Assembly: GCF_045105435.1 (NCBI RefSeq) | Contig: NZ_JBGCDL010000328.1 | Coordinates: forward strand, 1-17,523 | Direction: 5' to 3' | DNA: 17,523 nt | Source: Kordia sp045105435 | GTDB lineage: Bacteria > Bacteroidota > Bacteroidia > Flavobacteriales > Flavobacteriaceae | Shown here: positions 1 through 8,185 of the stretch, one piece after another | Numbering within the stretch: position 1 is the stretch's first letter | Layout of the letters: the number at the start of each line of letters is the position of its first letter | Position numbers and translations under genes: made by a program | The notes under the pieces: generated by a model | Databases searched by the model: none | Seen by the model: only the letters and a program-made list of their open reading frames with translations | Told to the model about the DNA's origin: nothing

Positions 1-1472
1 GTTTGTGCAGTAACTCCAGCAGGAATTGGTTTTTTGAATTCAGGCTTTTTTGTTGGACTTCCAAATTGATCATAATATTTTACAGGAACTTTTTTTCCAT
101 TAAACATCATGTTTTCTAAAGCATCAACAACTTCGCTACCTTTTCCTGTAACTACGATTCGTAATTTGTTACTTAAGAAATATTTTTTAGCAGCTCTTAA
201 TACATCTTCTTTGGTAACTGCTTCAATTTTTTCTAAATAAGTTTCATAGAAATCTTTTGGCAGGTCTTCTGTAATAATGTTTAATGCATAATTAGCAATT
301 GTAGAAGGACGTTCAACTCCAGTTACAAATCGCCCAACATATTTTGCTTTTACAGTTTTTAGTTCTTCATCAGAAACTAAATTAGTAGTAATGTCTTTAA
401 TTTCTTTTAAAATTTCAACAACTGAACTATCCGTTACAACATTACGAACCTTAGCTGTGGCTCTAAATGCAGAAATAGTTCTTCTGTCATTTCCAATACT
501 AGAGTATGAACCATACGTGTATTTTTTGTCTTCACGTAAGTTGTTGAACAAACGCGCTTCACCACCACCACCTAAGATGTTGTTTGCAATTAAAACAGGG
601 AAATAATCGTCGTCTTTCATTGTTAAGTTTACAGTATTCTGAACGCTTAATTCAGATTGTACCGCATTGTCTGCATTGATAAAGTTGATTTCTGTTGCAA
701 CAGGATTGGATGCTGTATCATACGAATCGGCAGTAATTGTTCCTTTTTTCCACTTTTTAAAAAGCTTCTTTGCAAGTTTTTTAGCGTCTCTAGTTTTTAC
801 ATCTCCAATAATGATTAAGTATGCATTATTTGGTCTGAAGTATTTTTTATGAAAATCCTTGATATCTTGTAAAGTAACATTGTTTACAGTTTCTTCTGTA
901 ATAAATTCTCCATACGGGTGATTTGCTCCATAGGTTAAAACTGATTGTACTCTACCAGCAATAGCAACTACATTTTTCTTTTGAGATTTTAAGTTTTCTA
1001 AAATCTTAGCGCGTTCACTGTCTAAATCTTCTTGTGTAAAATTAGGATTCAATCCGGCATCAGCCATCAGTTCCATAATTCGTGGGAAATACTTTGAAAG
1101 TGAACTTGCAAAACCACTTTGCGAACCAAAATTTAAAGAAGCGCCTAAATAATCTACTTCTTCATTAAAGTCGTCTTTAGAAATTGAAGTAGAACCGCTT
1201 CCTAATAAAGAACTTACTAAGCTTGTAATTCCAGCTTTTTTTCCTTCAATAATTAATGGATTGTCAATAGTTAAAGTTGCAGAAACACGTGGCAATTTGT
1301 TGTTTTCTACCACCATTACTGTCAATCCGTTCTTTAGTGTAAACGTATTTGGTTGTCCAATATTAATTTTCGGTGCAGGACCTGGTTTTGGTTGCACTGA
1401 TCTGTCTATCTGGGCTTGCATTGTTAGCGAAGCTAAAAACAATACAAGGAGTGAAACTATTTTTGTTTTCAT
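1..1472 (-). CDS. M16 peptidase-like protein without the zinc motif (partial, C-terminus outside window)
   Basis: This is a secreted protein of the pitrilysin/processing-peptidase fold (M16), probably the non-catalytic partner of the gene just upstream. About 490 residues are in the window, and the frame is open to base 1. It begins with a signal peptide (MKTKIVSLLV, hydrophobic core, ending MQAQ near residue 21). The first M16 domain opens with TLKNGLTVMVVE. At the place where active members have HxxEH the sequence reads S84-L-V-S87-S88, so none of the zinc ligands is present, although the surrounding fold signature (LLGSGST) is kept. The ATG lies 8 nt beyond the stop of the upstream M16 gene, so the two are probably translated from one transcript. 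Paired active and inactive M16 proteins are usual in Bacteroidota. The substrate is unknown. The call is firm for the family and inferred for the pairing. Confidence 0.9.
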   Translation of the reverse strand, partial: MKTKIVSLLVLFLASLTMQAQIDRSVQPKPGPAPKINIGQPNTFTLKNGLTVMVVENNKLPRVSATLTIDNPLIIEGKKAGITSLVSSLLGSGSTSISKDDFNEEVDYLGASLNFGSQSGFASSLSKYFPRIMELMADAGLNPNFTQEDLDSERAKILENLKSQKKNVVAIAGRVQSVLTYGANHPYGEFITEETVNNVTLQDIKDFHKKYFRPNNAYLIIIGDVKTRDAKKLAKKLFKKWKKGTITADSYDTASNPVATEINFINADNAVQSELSVQNTVNLTMKDDDYFPVLIANNILGGGGEARLFNNLREDKKYTYGSYSSIGNDRRTISAFRATAKVRNVVTDSSVVEILKEIKDITTNLVSDEELKTVKAKYVGRFVTGVERPSTIANYALNIITEDLPKDFYETYLEKIEAVTKEDVLRAAKKYFLSNKLRIVVTGKGSEVVDALENMMFNGKKVPVKYYDQFGSPTKKPEFKKPIPAGVTAQ

Positions 1473-1479
1473 CTGTTTT

Positions 1480-2820
1480 TTATTTTTTTTCTTGTGTTTT
1501 TTCGGCAGGAACATAGTCTAAAAGCAAACGTTGGTTTGTTTTTAAATACTTGTTTGCCACTTCTCTAATTTCTTCTCTGGTAATAGATCTGAAGATGTCA
1601 ATCTCAGTATTAATTAAGTTGGTATCTCCGTACATTACATTAAATCGTGCTAACGAGTTGGCAATTCCTTCTACACTAGAATTTGAGTTTACAAAGTTGT
1701 TCTCAAATTTATTTTGAAGTTTTTGGTAATCTCTTTCAGAAATTAATTCTGTTTGAAGTTTTTTGATTTCATCATCAATTTCAGCAAGTAAACCTTCTAA
1801 AGTATTTTCGCCTATTGGAAGTGAAAATATGCCATACGTACCATAATCTTTTTGACTAAAGTTAAATGCTTGTACAGCCAATGCCATTTTTTTGTCTTCT
1901 ACCAAACGCTTGTAAAGTTTAGAACTTTTTCCACCACTTAAATACGTAGAAATCATGTCTAATACGCGTGCATCTTTTGTTGTAAACCCTGGAGTTCTGT
2001 ATGCAGCTATAATTGCAGGAATTTGAATATTTGGATCTTCGTATTTTACTTTGAATTCTTTTGTAATAGGATCTTCTTTTGGAAAGTTTCTTACCACATC
2101 TTTTCCTCTAGGAATAGAACCAAAGTAATCTTTGATCATTTTTTTTGTGTCAGACACATCAATATCTCCAGCTACAACCAATGTTGCATTGTTAGGAACA
2201 TAGTATTTTTTAAAGTATGCATTAAATTCATCAAGTGTTGCAGCATCTAAATGCTCCATTTCCCCAATGTTTTTATTCTTATATGGATGTTTTTTGAAGA
2301 TGTTTTCACTCACAACAAACAATAATTGTCCATAAGGCTGATTGTCGTATCGTTGTCTTTTTTCCTCTTTTACAATCTCATTTTGTGTATCCACACCAAT
2401 TTGATTGATTACAGGATGCAACATACGCTCCGATTCCATCCATAAACCTAATTGTAAATTGTTAGAAGGAAATACTTCGTAGTAGTATGTTCTGTCATTT
2501 GAAGTGTTTGCATTGTTGCTTCCTCCGTTTGAAGATACAATTTTAAACCACTGTCCGCGGTCTATGTTTTTTGTTCCTTCAAATAAAAGATGCTCGAAAA
2601 AGTGAGCGAAACCAGTACGTTCAGGATTTTCGTTTCCTCCTAAATCTTTTCCACCAACATCATACATTACAGCGGTTGTTACTACAGGAGCTGTGTTGTC
2701 CTGATGAAGAATTACGTGCAGACCGTTGTCTAAATCGTATTCTTCAAACTTAACTTCTTGTGCTTGGGCAATAAACCCGACAAGCAATAACGAAGCTATT
2801 GAAAATAGTCTTTTTTTCAT
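1480..2820 (-). CDS. Secreted M16 zinc metallopeptidase (catalytic subunit)
   Basis: A zinc-dependent endopeptidase of family M16, exported by an N-terminal signal peptide (residues 1-20, ending AQAQ). The inverted zinc motif is intact: H73-F-F-E76-H77 followed by LLFEGT, with the third ligand E153 in KEEKRQ, 75 residues after H77, which is the expected spacing. The second domain follows from about residue 200, including the typical segment YYVPNNATLVVAGDI. At 446 aa it has the normal length for a single two-domain M16B-type subunit. The gene starts the pair with the inactive homologue downstream, only 7 nt away. It likely degrades or processes peptides in the periplasm, but the true substrate cannot be read from the sequence. 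The start is chosen because it gives a complete signal peptide. Confidence 0.95.
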   Translation of the reverse strand: MKKRLFSIASLLLVGFIAQAQEVKFEEYDLDNGLHVILHQDNTAPVVTTAVMYDVGGKDLGGNENPERTGFAHFFEHLLFEGTKNIDRGQWFKIVSSNGGSNNANTSNDRTYYYEVFPSNNLQLGLWMESERMLHPVINQIGVDTQNEIVKEEKRQRYDNQPYGQLLFVVSENIFKKHPYKNKNIGEMEHLDAATLDEFNAYFKKYYVPNNATLVVAGDIDVSDTKKMIKDYFGSIPRGKDVVRNFPKEDPITKEFKVKYEDPNIQIPAIIAAYRTPGFTTKDARVLDMISTYLSGGKSSKLYKRLVEDKKMALAVQAFNFSQKDYGTYGIFSLPIGENTLEGLLAEIDDEIKKLQTELISERDYQKLQNKFENNFVNSNSSVEGIANSLARFNVMYGDTNLINTEIDIFRSITREEIREVANKYLKTNQRLLLDYVPAEKTQEKK

Positions 2821-2985
2821 TGCATTAATCTTTATTTGACTTTGAGTTATTTTTGATGAGACGCAAGTTCTATAAAATTGTTACATCCCACAAGGAAACT
2901 GTTAAATTTATGATAACTTTAATAAGTGGTCATTTTTTCGTATATTGAAGGTAATCAGTTAATTACTAGCTAAAAACCCGAAAAA

Positions 2986-3177
2986 ATGGAAAAGAAAATA
3001 ATAAAATATGATGGATTGATAGCTTTGGGATTTATTCTATATTTCTTAATTGTACGAATGTTCGCACTACATGAAAATCCTTGGTTACAATTACTTAATG
3101 GAGCTATTGTTTTCTTTGGTATTTATAAAGTCATTGATGTAAAAAAAGAAAACGGCATACATTTTCATTATTTTTGA
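2986..3177 (+). CDS. Small two-helix membrane protein, unknown function
   Basis: A 63-aa hypothetical protein. A charged N-terminus (MEKKIIKYDG) is followed by two hydrophobic segments, about residues 11-27 (LIALGFILYFLIVRMFA) and 36-50 (LLNGAIVFFGIYKV), separated by a short polar turn, with a Lys-rich tail. This layout resembles the N-terminal half of small flavobacterial membrane proteins with four helices. The short, abrupt end (HFHYF) could therefore mean either a natural two-helix protein or a 3'-truncated gene. It stands alone between the divergent M16 pair and rplU. I do not recognise a specific family, and no function is proposed. Confidence 0.5.
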   Translation: MEKKIIKYDGLIALGFILYFLIVRMFALHENPWLQLLNGAIVFFGIYKVIDVKKENGIHFHYF

Positions 3178-3271
3178 CAGAAAGATTCCCTTCTACAGTA
3201 GTTTTAAGCTAGTTATTTATGCAAAAACTTGAGTTAAGTTGGAATATTAGTAATAAACTGTCATAGAAGTA

Positions 3272-3302
3272 TTTGTAGATTAATTAATTAGATGTATATT
3301 TG
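3272..3302 (+). promoter_or_regulatory. Bacteroidota-type sigma-A promoter for rplU-rpmA
   Basis: TTTG at 3272-3275 and TATATTTG at 3295-3302 are separated by 19 nt. This matches the Bacteroidota housekeeping promoter pattern (a -33 TTTG-like box and a -7 TAnnTTTG box) with the expected spacing. It lies about 40 nt before the rplU start codon. Confidence 0.75.
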
Positions 3303-3343
3303 CGTCCATTTTTGGATAAAATTAATTAATTAAACGATACGCT

Positions 3344-3997
3344 ATGTATGCAATTGTAGAGATGGCAGGGCAGCAATTTAAAGTTGCAAAAGACCAAAAA
3401 GTATTTGTTCATCGTTTGGCAGTAGAAGAAGGAAAGAAAGTTACTTTCGACAACGTTCTTTTACTAGACGACAACGGACAAGTTACTATTGGCGCCCCAG
3501 CTATAAACGGAGCCGCAGTAGAGGCAAAAGTTTTAAAGCACCTTAAAGGTGATAAAGTGATTGTTTTCAAGAAAAAAAGACGTAAAGGTTACCGTGTTAA
3601 AAATGGTCACCGTCAGTCTTTAACAGAAATTGTTATTGAAAACATCGTAGCTTCTGGAGCTAAGAAAGCAGCACCAAAGAAAGAAGAAGCTAAAAAAGAA
3701 GTAGCAAAACCAGCAGCAGTAAAGCCTGCAGCTAAGAAAGCTACAAGTACTAAAGCAGATGATTTAAAGAAAATTGAAGGAATTGGTCCTAAAATTGCAT
3801 CAACTTTAGTAGAAGCTGGAGTTTCAACATTCGCTGAGTTAGCGAAAACAGAACCAGCAAAAATTTCTGAAATCATCGCTGCAGTTCGTGGAAAACACGT
3901 AACTGACACATGGCCAGCACAAGCGCAATTAGCTGCTGATGGTAAGTGGGATGAGTTAAAGAAATGGCAAGACGAATTAGATGGTGGTAAAGCTTAA
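3344..3997 (+). CDS. rplU: 50S ribosomal protein L21 with C-terminal helix-hairpin-helix extension
   Basis: Large-subunit ribosomal protein L21, which binds 23S rRNA. Residues 1-103 are a standard L21: start MYAIVEMAGQQFKV and the basic signature FKKKRRKGYRVKNGHRQ at about 75-91. The protein is 217 aa, about twice the usual 103. After the L21 core comes a Lys/Ala/Pro-rich flexible linker (about 106-137). A compact domain follows whose LKKIEGIGPKIASTLVEAGV (141-160) is a helix-hairpin-helix motif (I-x-G-I-G-P), followed by a Trp-containing tail (WPAQAQLAADGKWDELKKW, 190-208). Such extended L21 proteins are, to my knowledge, common in Flavobacteriia. The role of the extension is not known to me; extra nucleic-acid contact is an inference. 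First gene of an operon with rpmA, 43 nt downstream. Confidence 0.97.
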   Translation: MYAIVEMAGQQFKVAKDQKVFVHRLAVEEGKKVTFDNVLLLDDNGQVTIGAPAINGAAVEAKVLKHLKGDKVIVFKKKRRKGYRVKNGHRQSLTEIVIENIVASGAKKAAPKKEEAKKEVAKPAAVKPAAKKATSTKADDLKKIEGIGPKIASTLVEAGVSTFAELAKTEPAKISEIIAAVRGKHVTDTWPAQAQLAADGKWDELKKWQDELDGGKA

Positions 3998-4040
3998 TTG
4001 CTAAAATCACTTAAGTATAACAATTTAAAACCTTACTAAG

Positions 4041-4301
4041 ATGGCTCACAAAAAAGGAGTTGGTAGTTCTAAAAACGGTAGAGAATCAGAATCGAAACGA
4101 TTAGGAGTTAAGATTTTTGGTGGACAAGCAGCAATTGCTGGTAACATACTCGTTAGACAAAGAGGTACTACTCACAATCCAGGAGAAAATGTATATATGG
4201 GGAAAGACCATACATTACATGCTAAAGTAGACGGTCTTGTGAAATTCACAAAGAAATCTAACAACAGATCTTATGTATCAATCGAACCTTTCGAAGCATA
4301 A
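4041..4301 (+). CDS. rpmA: 50S ribosomal protein L27
   Basis: L27 of the large ribosomal subunit, located near the peptidyl-transferase centre. The 86-aa length and the start MAHKKGVGSSKNGRESES are typical. The family core GNILVRQRGTTHNPGENV (about 35-52) is intact. There is no N-terminal extension before MAHKKG, so the Firmicutes-style cleaved prepeptide is absent. Conserved order with rplU upstream; a strong hairpin terminator follows 21 nt after the stop. Confidence 0.98.
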   Translation: MAHKKGVGSSKNGRESESKRLGVKIFGGQAAIAGNILVRQRGTTHNPGENVYMGKDHTLHAKVDGLVKFTKKSNNRSYVSIEPFEA

Positions 4302-4322
4302 TTTAAGATTCTGAAAAGAATT

Positions 4323-4357
4323 AAAAAAGCCTGAATTTAAACGTTCAGGCTTTTTTT
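4323..4357. terminator. Intrinsic terminator after rpmA, usable from both sides
   Basis: GCCTGAA at 4329-4335 pairs with TTCAGGC at 4344-4350, and the flanking A6 and T7 tracts extend the stem. The T tract serves rpmA. Because the other side is an A tract, the same hairpin can end transcription of the convergent minus-strand gene that stops at 4394. Confidence 0.92.
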
Positions 4358-4393
4358 ATGCAGTAAATTTTAATAAAATAGTTCAGCGATATT

Positions 4394-4852
4394 TCATATA
4401 TGTTGGTTGACTTTGATCTTTATTTGTCCAATTACCTTGTCTAAATCTGAAATGAATGGCTCTCCTGCGTCTTCATTCTCTTTATTGAGTTTTATAGATT
4501 CAGAAATTATAGTATCTAAACTAAGATCCAGTGACTTTAAAACATCAGTCCAAAATTTTTTCCTTTCAGAATCGGAGTGGCAAGGTCCATCAATATTGTT
4601 TTTGAATCTATTTGGATTAATTACTAGTAAGTCGTCATATTTTATTCCAATCGATTCTGCTTTTTTTTCAAGCCTGTCTTTTTCTTTCCAATTATCAAAC
4701 CAGTGTTCTCCATAATCATTGTCTAATGTAAAAAAACGTCCAATCCAAACAACTTCATTCCATTCAGAAATCCCCAGTTGGTCAGCAATAGCTTTGTATT
4801 CAGGATTTATCACAAAGCAGTCAAGCTCGGTTATGTAATTGAATATTCGCAT
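4394..4852 (-). CDS. Hypothetical acidic cytoplasmic protein
   Basis: A 152-aa protein I do not recognise. It has no signal peptide or membrane segment. It is rich in acidic and aromatic residues, with several Trp in the first 60 residues (EWNEVVWIGRFFTLDNDYGE, HWFDNW), a Lys/Glu-rich helix-like middle (KEKDRLEKKAESIGI), and an amphipathic C-terminal half. It follows the M3 peptidase gene on the same strand after a 44-nt gap and may be read through from it. It is convergent with rpmA across the shared terminator. Coding is supported by its length and an uninterrupted frame. Confidence 0.7.
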   Translation of the reverse strand: MRIFNYITELDCFVINPEYKAIADQLGISEWNEVVWIGRFFTLDNDYGEHWFDNWKEKDRLEKKAESIGIKYDDLLVINPNRFKNNIDGPCHSDSERKKFWTDVLKSLDLSLDTIISESIKLNKENEDAGEPFISDLDKVIGQIKIKVNQHI

Positions 4853-4896
4853 TTATTCTTTATTGTGATTTAGATTATGTTTTAATAAAGATCGTG

Positions 4897-7029
4897 CTAT
4901 TCCATAAACCCTTTTTTCTTTAATAAGGGTTCAATTTCTGGTGCAGCACCACGGAATCCTTTGTATAAATCCATGCCCAATTGCGAACCGCCCATGCTTA
5001 ACATTTTACGGTAACGTTTTGCTGTTGCAGGATCAAATAGGTTTCCTGTATCTTTAAATGCTTGAAAAGCATCTGCATCCAACACTTCGGACCATAAGTA
5101 ACTGTAATATCCAGCAGAATATCCAACAGGATTTGAAAATATATGTCCGAAGTAGGTACTTCTGTAACGTGGAATTATTTCGTCAATTAAACCTAATTTT
5201 TTCATTGCTGCCGATTCAAAAGCATTCACATCCGTTGGAATGTTTTCTGTTTTTGAGTGCCAAGCCATATCTAAATATGCAGCAGCCATATATTCAACCG
5301 TAGCAAAACCACCATTGAATGAGTTGGCATCTTTCATCTTTTTAATCATAGCATCAGGAATAACTTCGCCTGTTTTGTAGTGTTTCGCAAACATGCGTAA
5401 TACTTGTGGCTCACTCATCCAGTTTTCCATTACTTGCGATGGAAATTCTACAAAGTCTCTAGGTACATTTGTTCCCGATAAGGATTCATATTTTACATTT
5501 GAGAACAATCCGTGAAGTGCATGTCCAAACTCATGGAACAAGGTTTCTGCTTCTGTAAAAGATAGTAACGATGGCGAATCTCCAGAAGGCGCAGGATAGT
5601 TAAAGTTATTGGTTACAATTGGCGTTACCATTCCGTTCACATTCATCTGACTACGCAAAGCGTTCATCCAAGCGCCGCCACGTTTACTTTCGCGTGCAAA
5701 GAAATCCATGTAAATAATTCCTAAGTGATCTCCATTTGCTTCTAGGACTTCAAAAACTTGCTGATCTTTATGCCATTTCGGAATGTCGTTTCGTTCTTTA
5801 AAACTTAGTCCGAAAAGTTCTTTTGCCAAAGCAAAAACGCCATCTCTTACGGCATTTACTTCAAAATACGGACGTGTTTCTTCTTCGTCAAAGTTGTAAC
5901 GTTCTTTACGCACTTTTTCTACATAATGTCTCCAGTCGCTTCCCGCGAAAGTTCCTGAAACACCTTCACTTTTCATCTTTTTGGCCAAGGCTTCACGTTC
6001 CGATTTCGCCATTGCTAATGCCGAAGGCCACAATTTATCCATAAAACCGTATACTGCTTCTGGTGTTTCAGCCATATTATCGGAAAGAATGTAGGCTGCA
6101 TGCGATTCGTATCCTAGTAATTTTGCTTTTTCCAGGCGCAACGTTGCCATTTCACTCAAAATAGCTTTGTTGTCGTTTTCATTGTCATTATTTGCACGCA
6201 TTGCATAGCCGTCAAATAATTTTTTACGCGCTGCTCTGTTTGGAGATGATTGTAAAAACGGATTGATGCTTGGGCGTTGCAATGTAAACGAATATCCATC
6301 TTTATTTCCTCTTTTTGTAGCTTCTTCAACTGCCAAAGAAGTTAAACTTGCAGGAAGGTTTCCGAGTTCTTTTTTGTCCTTTGTATGATATTCAAATGCG
6401 TTTGTTTCATCGAGCAAATTTTCGCCAAAATCGCCACTTAGTTTTGCCAATCGTTTGTTAATTTCGCGCAAGCGATCTTGTGCTTTTCCTTGCAAACTAA
6501 TTCCTGCACGCACAAAACGTTTGTGTGTTTCGTCTAATAAGCGTGTTTCTTCAGGTGATAAATTGAGTTCACCTTTTTGATCGTATACAGCTTTTACGCG
6601 ATCGTATAGTTTAGCATTTAAGTTGATAAAATCGCCATGTGCAGCAATTGCAGGTGTAATTTCTTTTGCAGCTGCTTTTAGCGTGTTGTCTGTGTTTGCT
6701 CCATTTACTGCGGAAAACACACGTTGTATTCTATTCAAATATTTTCCGCTAAATTCGAGTGCTTCAATCGTATTTTTAAAAGTTGGCGTTTCTGTATTTT
6801 CACTAATTGCTGTAATTTCATCTTGATTTTCTTTCAGTGCAATTTTGAAAGCGGGTAAGTAATCGCTGCTTTTTATTTTATCGAAAGGTGGCACTCCATG
6901 CGGCGTATTCCATTCGGTCAACAAAGGATTATCTGTCATTGTAGTTTCTGATTTTTTTTCGGGCGTAGCATCTTTACATGCGGCAAATAGTAAAATACTA
7001 CTCATAATGGCTATTGAGGTACGTTTCAT
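4897..7029 (-). CDS. dcp: M3 family peptidyl-dipeptidase (Dcp-like), lipoprotein
   Basis: A zinc metallopeptidase of family M3 that trims dipeptides or cleaves short oligopeptides. The signal peptide ends in a lipobox (SILLFAAC, Cys18), so it is probably a lipid-anchored envelope enzyme. The catalytic motif H499-E500-F-G-H503 sits in TLFHEFGHALHGL, and the third zinc ligand is E528 in DFVEFPSQ, with the spacing typical of M3. The C-terminal helical part with the SNPVGYSAGYYSYLWSEV segment (about 640-657) is conserved for Dcp/oligopeptidase A. At 710 aa it is the normal full length for Dcp (about 680) plus the lipoprotein leader. It is divergent from the secreted protein gene at 7194. Assignment as Dcp rather than OpdA is by overall resemblance. 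Confidence 0.93.
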   Translation of the reverse strand: MKRTSIAIMSSILLFAACKDATPEKKSETTMTDNPLLTEWNTPHGVPPFDKIKSSDYLPAFKIALKENQDEITAISENTETPTFKNTIEALEFSGKYLNRIQRVFSAVNGANTDNTLKAAAKEITPAIAAHGDFINLNAKLYDRVKAVYDQKGELNLSPEETRLLDETHKRFVRAGISLQGKAQDRLREINKRLAKLSGDFGENLLDETNAFEYHTKDKKELGNLPASLTSLAVEEATKRGNKDGYSFTLQRPSINPFLQSSPNRAARKKLFDGYAMRANNDNENDNKAILSEMATLRLEKAKLLGYESHAAYILSDNMAETPEAVYGFMDKLWPSALAMAKSEREALAKKMKSEGVSGTFAGSDWRHYVEKVRKERYNFDEEETRPYFEVNAVRDGVFALAKELFGLSFKERNDIPKWHKDQQVFEVLEANGDHLGIIYMDFFARESKRGGAWMNALRSQMNVNGMVTPIVTNNFNYPAPSGDSPSLLSFTEAETLFHEFGHALHGLFSNVKYESLSGTNVPRDFVEFPSQVMENWMSEPQVLRMFAKHYKTGEVIPDAMIKKMKDANSFNGGFATVEYMAAAYLDMAWHSKTENIPTDVNAFESAAMKKLGLIDEIIPRYRSTYFGHIFSNPVGYSAGYYSYLWSEVLDADAFQAFKDTGNLFDPATAKRYRKMLSMGGSQLGMDLYKGFRGAAPEIEPLLKKKGFME

Positions 7030-7193
7030 TTGTTTTTTGTTTTGATGGTTAACTGGTGCTTATTTGAATTTCATCTGAACAAATAATTCGACTAACAAGA
7101 TACTGTTTTTTTAAATTTTATGAATGATTTTAACGTTCTATACCAGTTTGTAGTTTTCTTCGTTATATTAGTGTGTAACACAAGTTAAATACT

Positions 7194-7949
7194 ATGAAAC
7201 AACTCATTACTATTATTATTTTCTGTATTAGTTGTACTGTTTTTGGACAGAAGAAGATTCATGTTTTTGTGGCTTTGTGCGATAATGTAAATCAGGGAAT
7301 TGTACCTGTGCCAAAGTCTTTAGGAAATGGACAAAGTCCTAGAACTAATTTGTATTGGGGCGCGTTGTACGGAATGAAAACACATTTTAAACGTAGTAAA
7401 GATTGGGAATTTGTAAAGACAATTCCATCAAATAATCCTAAAATATTAGAACGCATTGTTTTTAAACACAAGACAACCAACACCTATTTACTAGCCGATG
7501 CGTATGATGGAAAGTTTATCAAACAGACTACAATTGATTTTTTACAAGCGAGTAGTGGTGCCAATCCAACAGAAATTACAGTGAATGATCAAAAACTAAG
7601 TTTCGGAGGAAATTCAAACTTGGTCGCGTATATCGGTCATGATGGTTTGATGGAATTTAGCTTGGATACTAAGTTCAGTCCAAAAAACACTAAAAAGCGA
7701 GACGCTATTATTTTAGCATGTATTAGTAAAAGCTATTTTAAGCCATATTTAAGACAAACAGGAGCCAATCCATTGGTTTGGTCTACAGGATTGATGTCGC
7801 CCGAAGCATACACGCTTAAATGGGCAATTGATGGTTGGATTTTAAACGAATCGGATGCGGAAATTTGCGAACGTGCTGCAAAAGCCTATCACAAGTATCA
7901 AAAATGTGGTATGCGTGGCGCCAGCCGTTTGTTGGTAACAGGATATTAA
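7194..7949 (+). CDS. Secreted conserved hypothetical protein, possible clan-CD (caspase-like) fold
   Basis: A 251-aa protein with a signal peptide (MKQLITIIIFCISCTVFGQ, cleavage after about residue 18). The mature protein starts with a beta-strand-like segment and a conserved-looking stretch (VFVALCDNVNQGIVPVP, LGNGQSP, NLYWGALYGMKTHF). Two later blocks are suggestive. LVAYIGHDG places His149 after a hydrophobic strand. AIILACIS places Cys176 after a second hydrophobic strand. Clan-CD cysteine peptidases carry their catalytic His and Cys in just this way, although the usual block is H-G rather than H-D-G. Calling it a peptidase is inference; I recall similar flavobacterial proteins only as hypothetical. 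It is a single gene followed by a hairpin terminator. Confidence 0.85.
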   Translation: MKQLITIIIFCISCTVFGQKKIHVFVALCDNVNQGIVPVPKSLGNGQSPRTNLYWGALYGMKTHFKRSKDWEFVKTIPSNNPKILERIVFKHKTTNTYLLADAYDGKFIKQTTIDFLQASSGANPTEITVNDQKLSFGGNSNLVAYIGHDGLMEFSLDTKFSPKNTKKRDAIILACISKSYFKPYLRQTGANPLVWSTGLMSPEAYTLKWAIDGWILNESDAEICERAAKAYHKYQKCGMRGASRLLVTGY

Positions 7950-7980
7950 AAACGCTCCAAAGTTTATATTGAAGCGTTTT
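7949..7980 (+). terminator. Intrinsic terminator after the secreted protein gene
   Basis: AAAACGCT at 7949-7956 pairs with AGCGTTTT at 7973-7980. The stem extends inward by CAA/TTG past one mismatch and has an A/T-rich loop. The hairpin directly overlaps the end of the gene and ends in a short T run. Confidence 0.7.
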
Positions 7981-8185
7981 GTGCGGAAGTTTTACTTTTG
8001 TTAAACTATCCACTAACTATTATTTTACTTAGAAAATTTCTATAGTTTCTTTTTGTAAATTAGAAGTATATTTTAGGATCATTAAAATGACCAATTCCCA
8101 CTTACGTCACCTCGTTTTATCGCAAATCTGTCAAACTGTTCGTCACTTATTCGTTGGCAACTAACAATTTCATAAAATGGAGTAA

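Noticed and set aside
3613..3909. 98-codon minus-strand frame inside rplU
   Set aside because: Ala/Phe/Ser-rich composition is the mirror of the Lys/Ala-rich linker of L21; antisense artefact.
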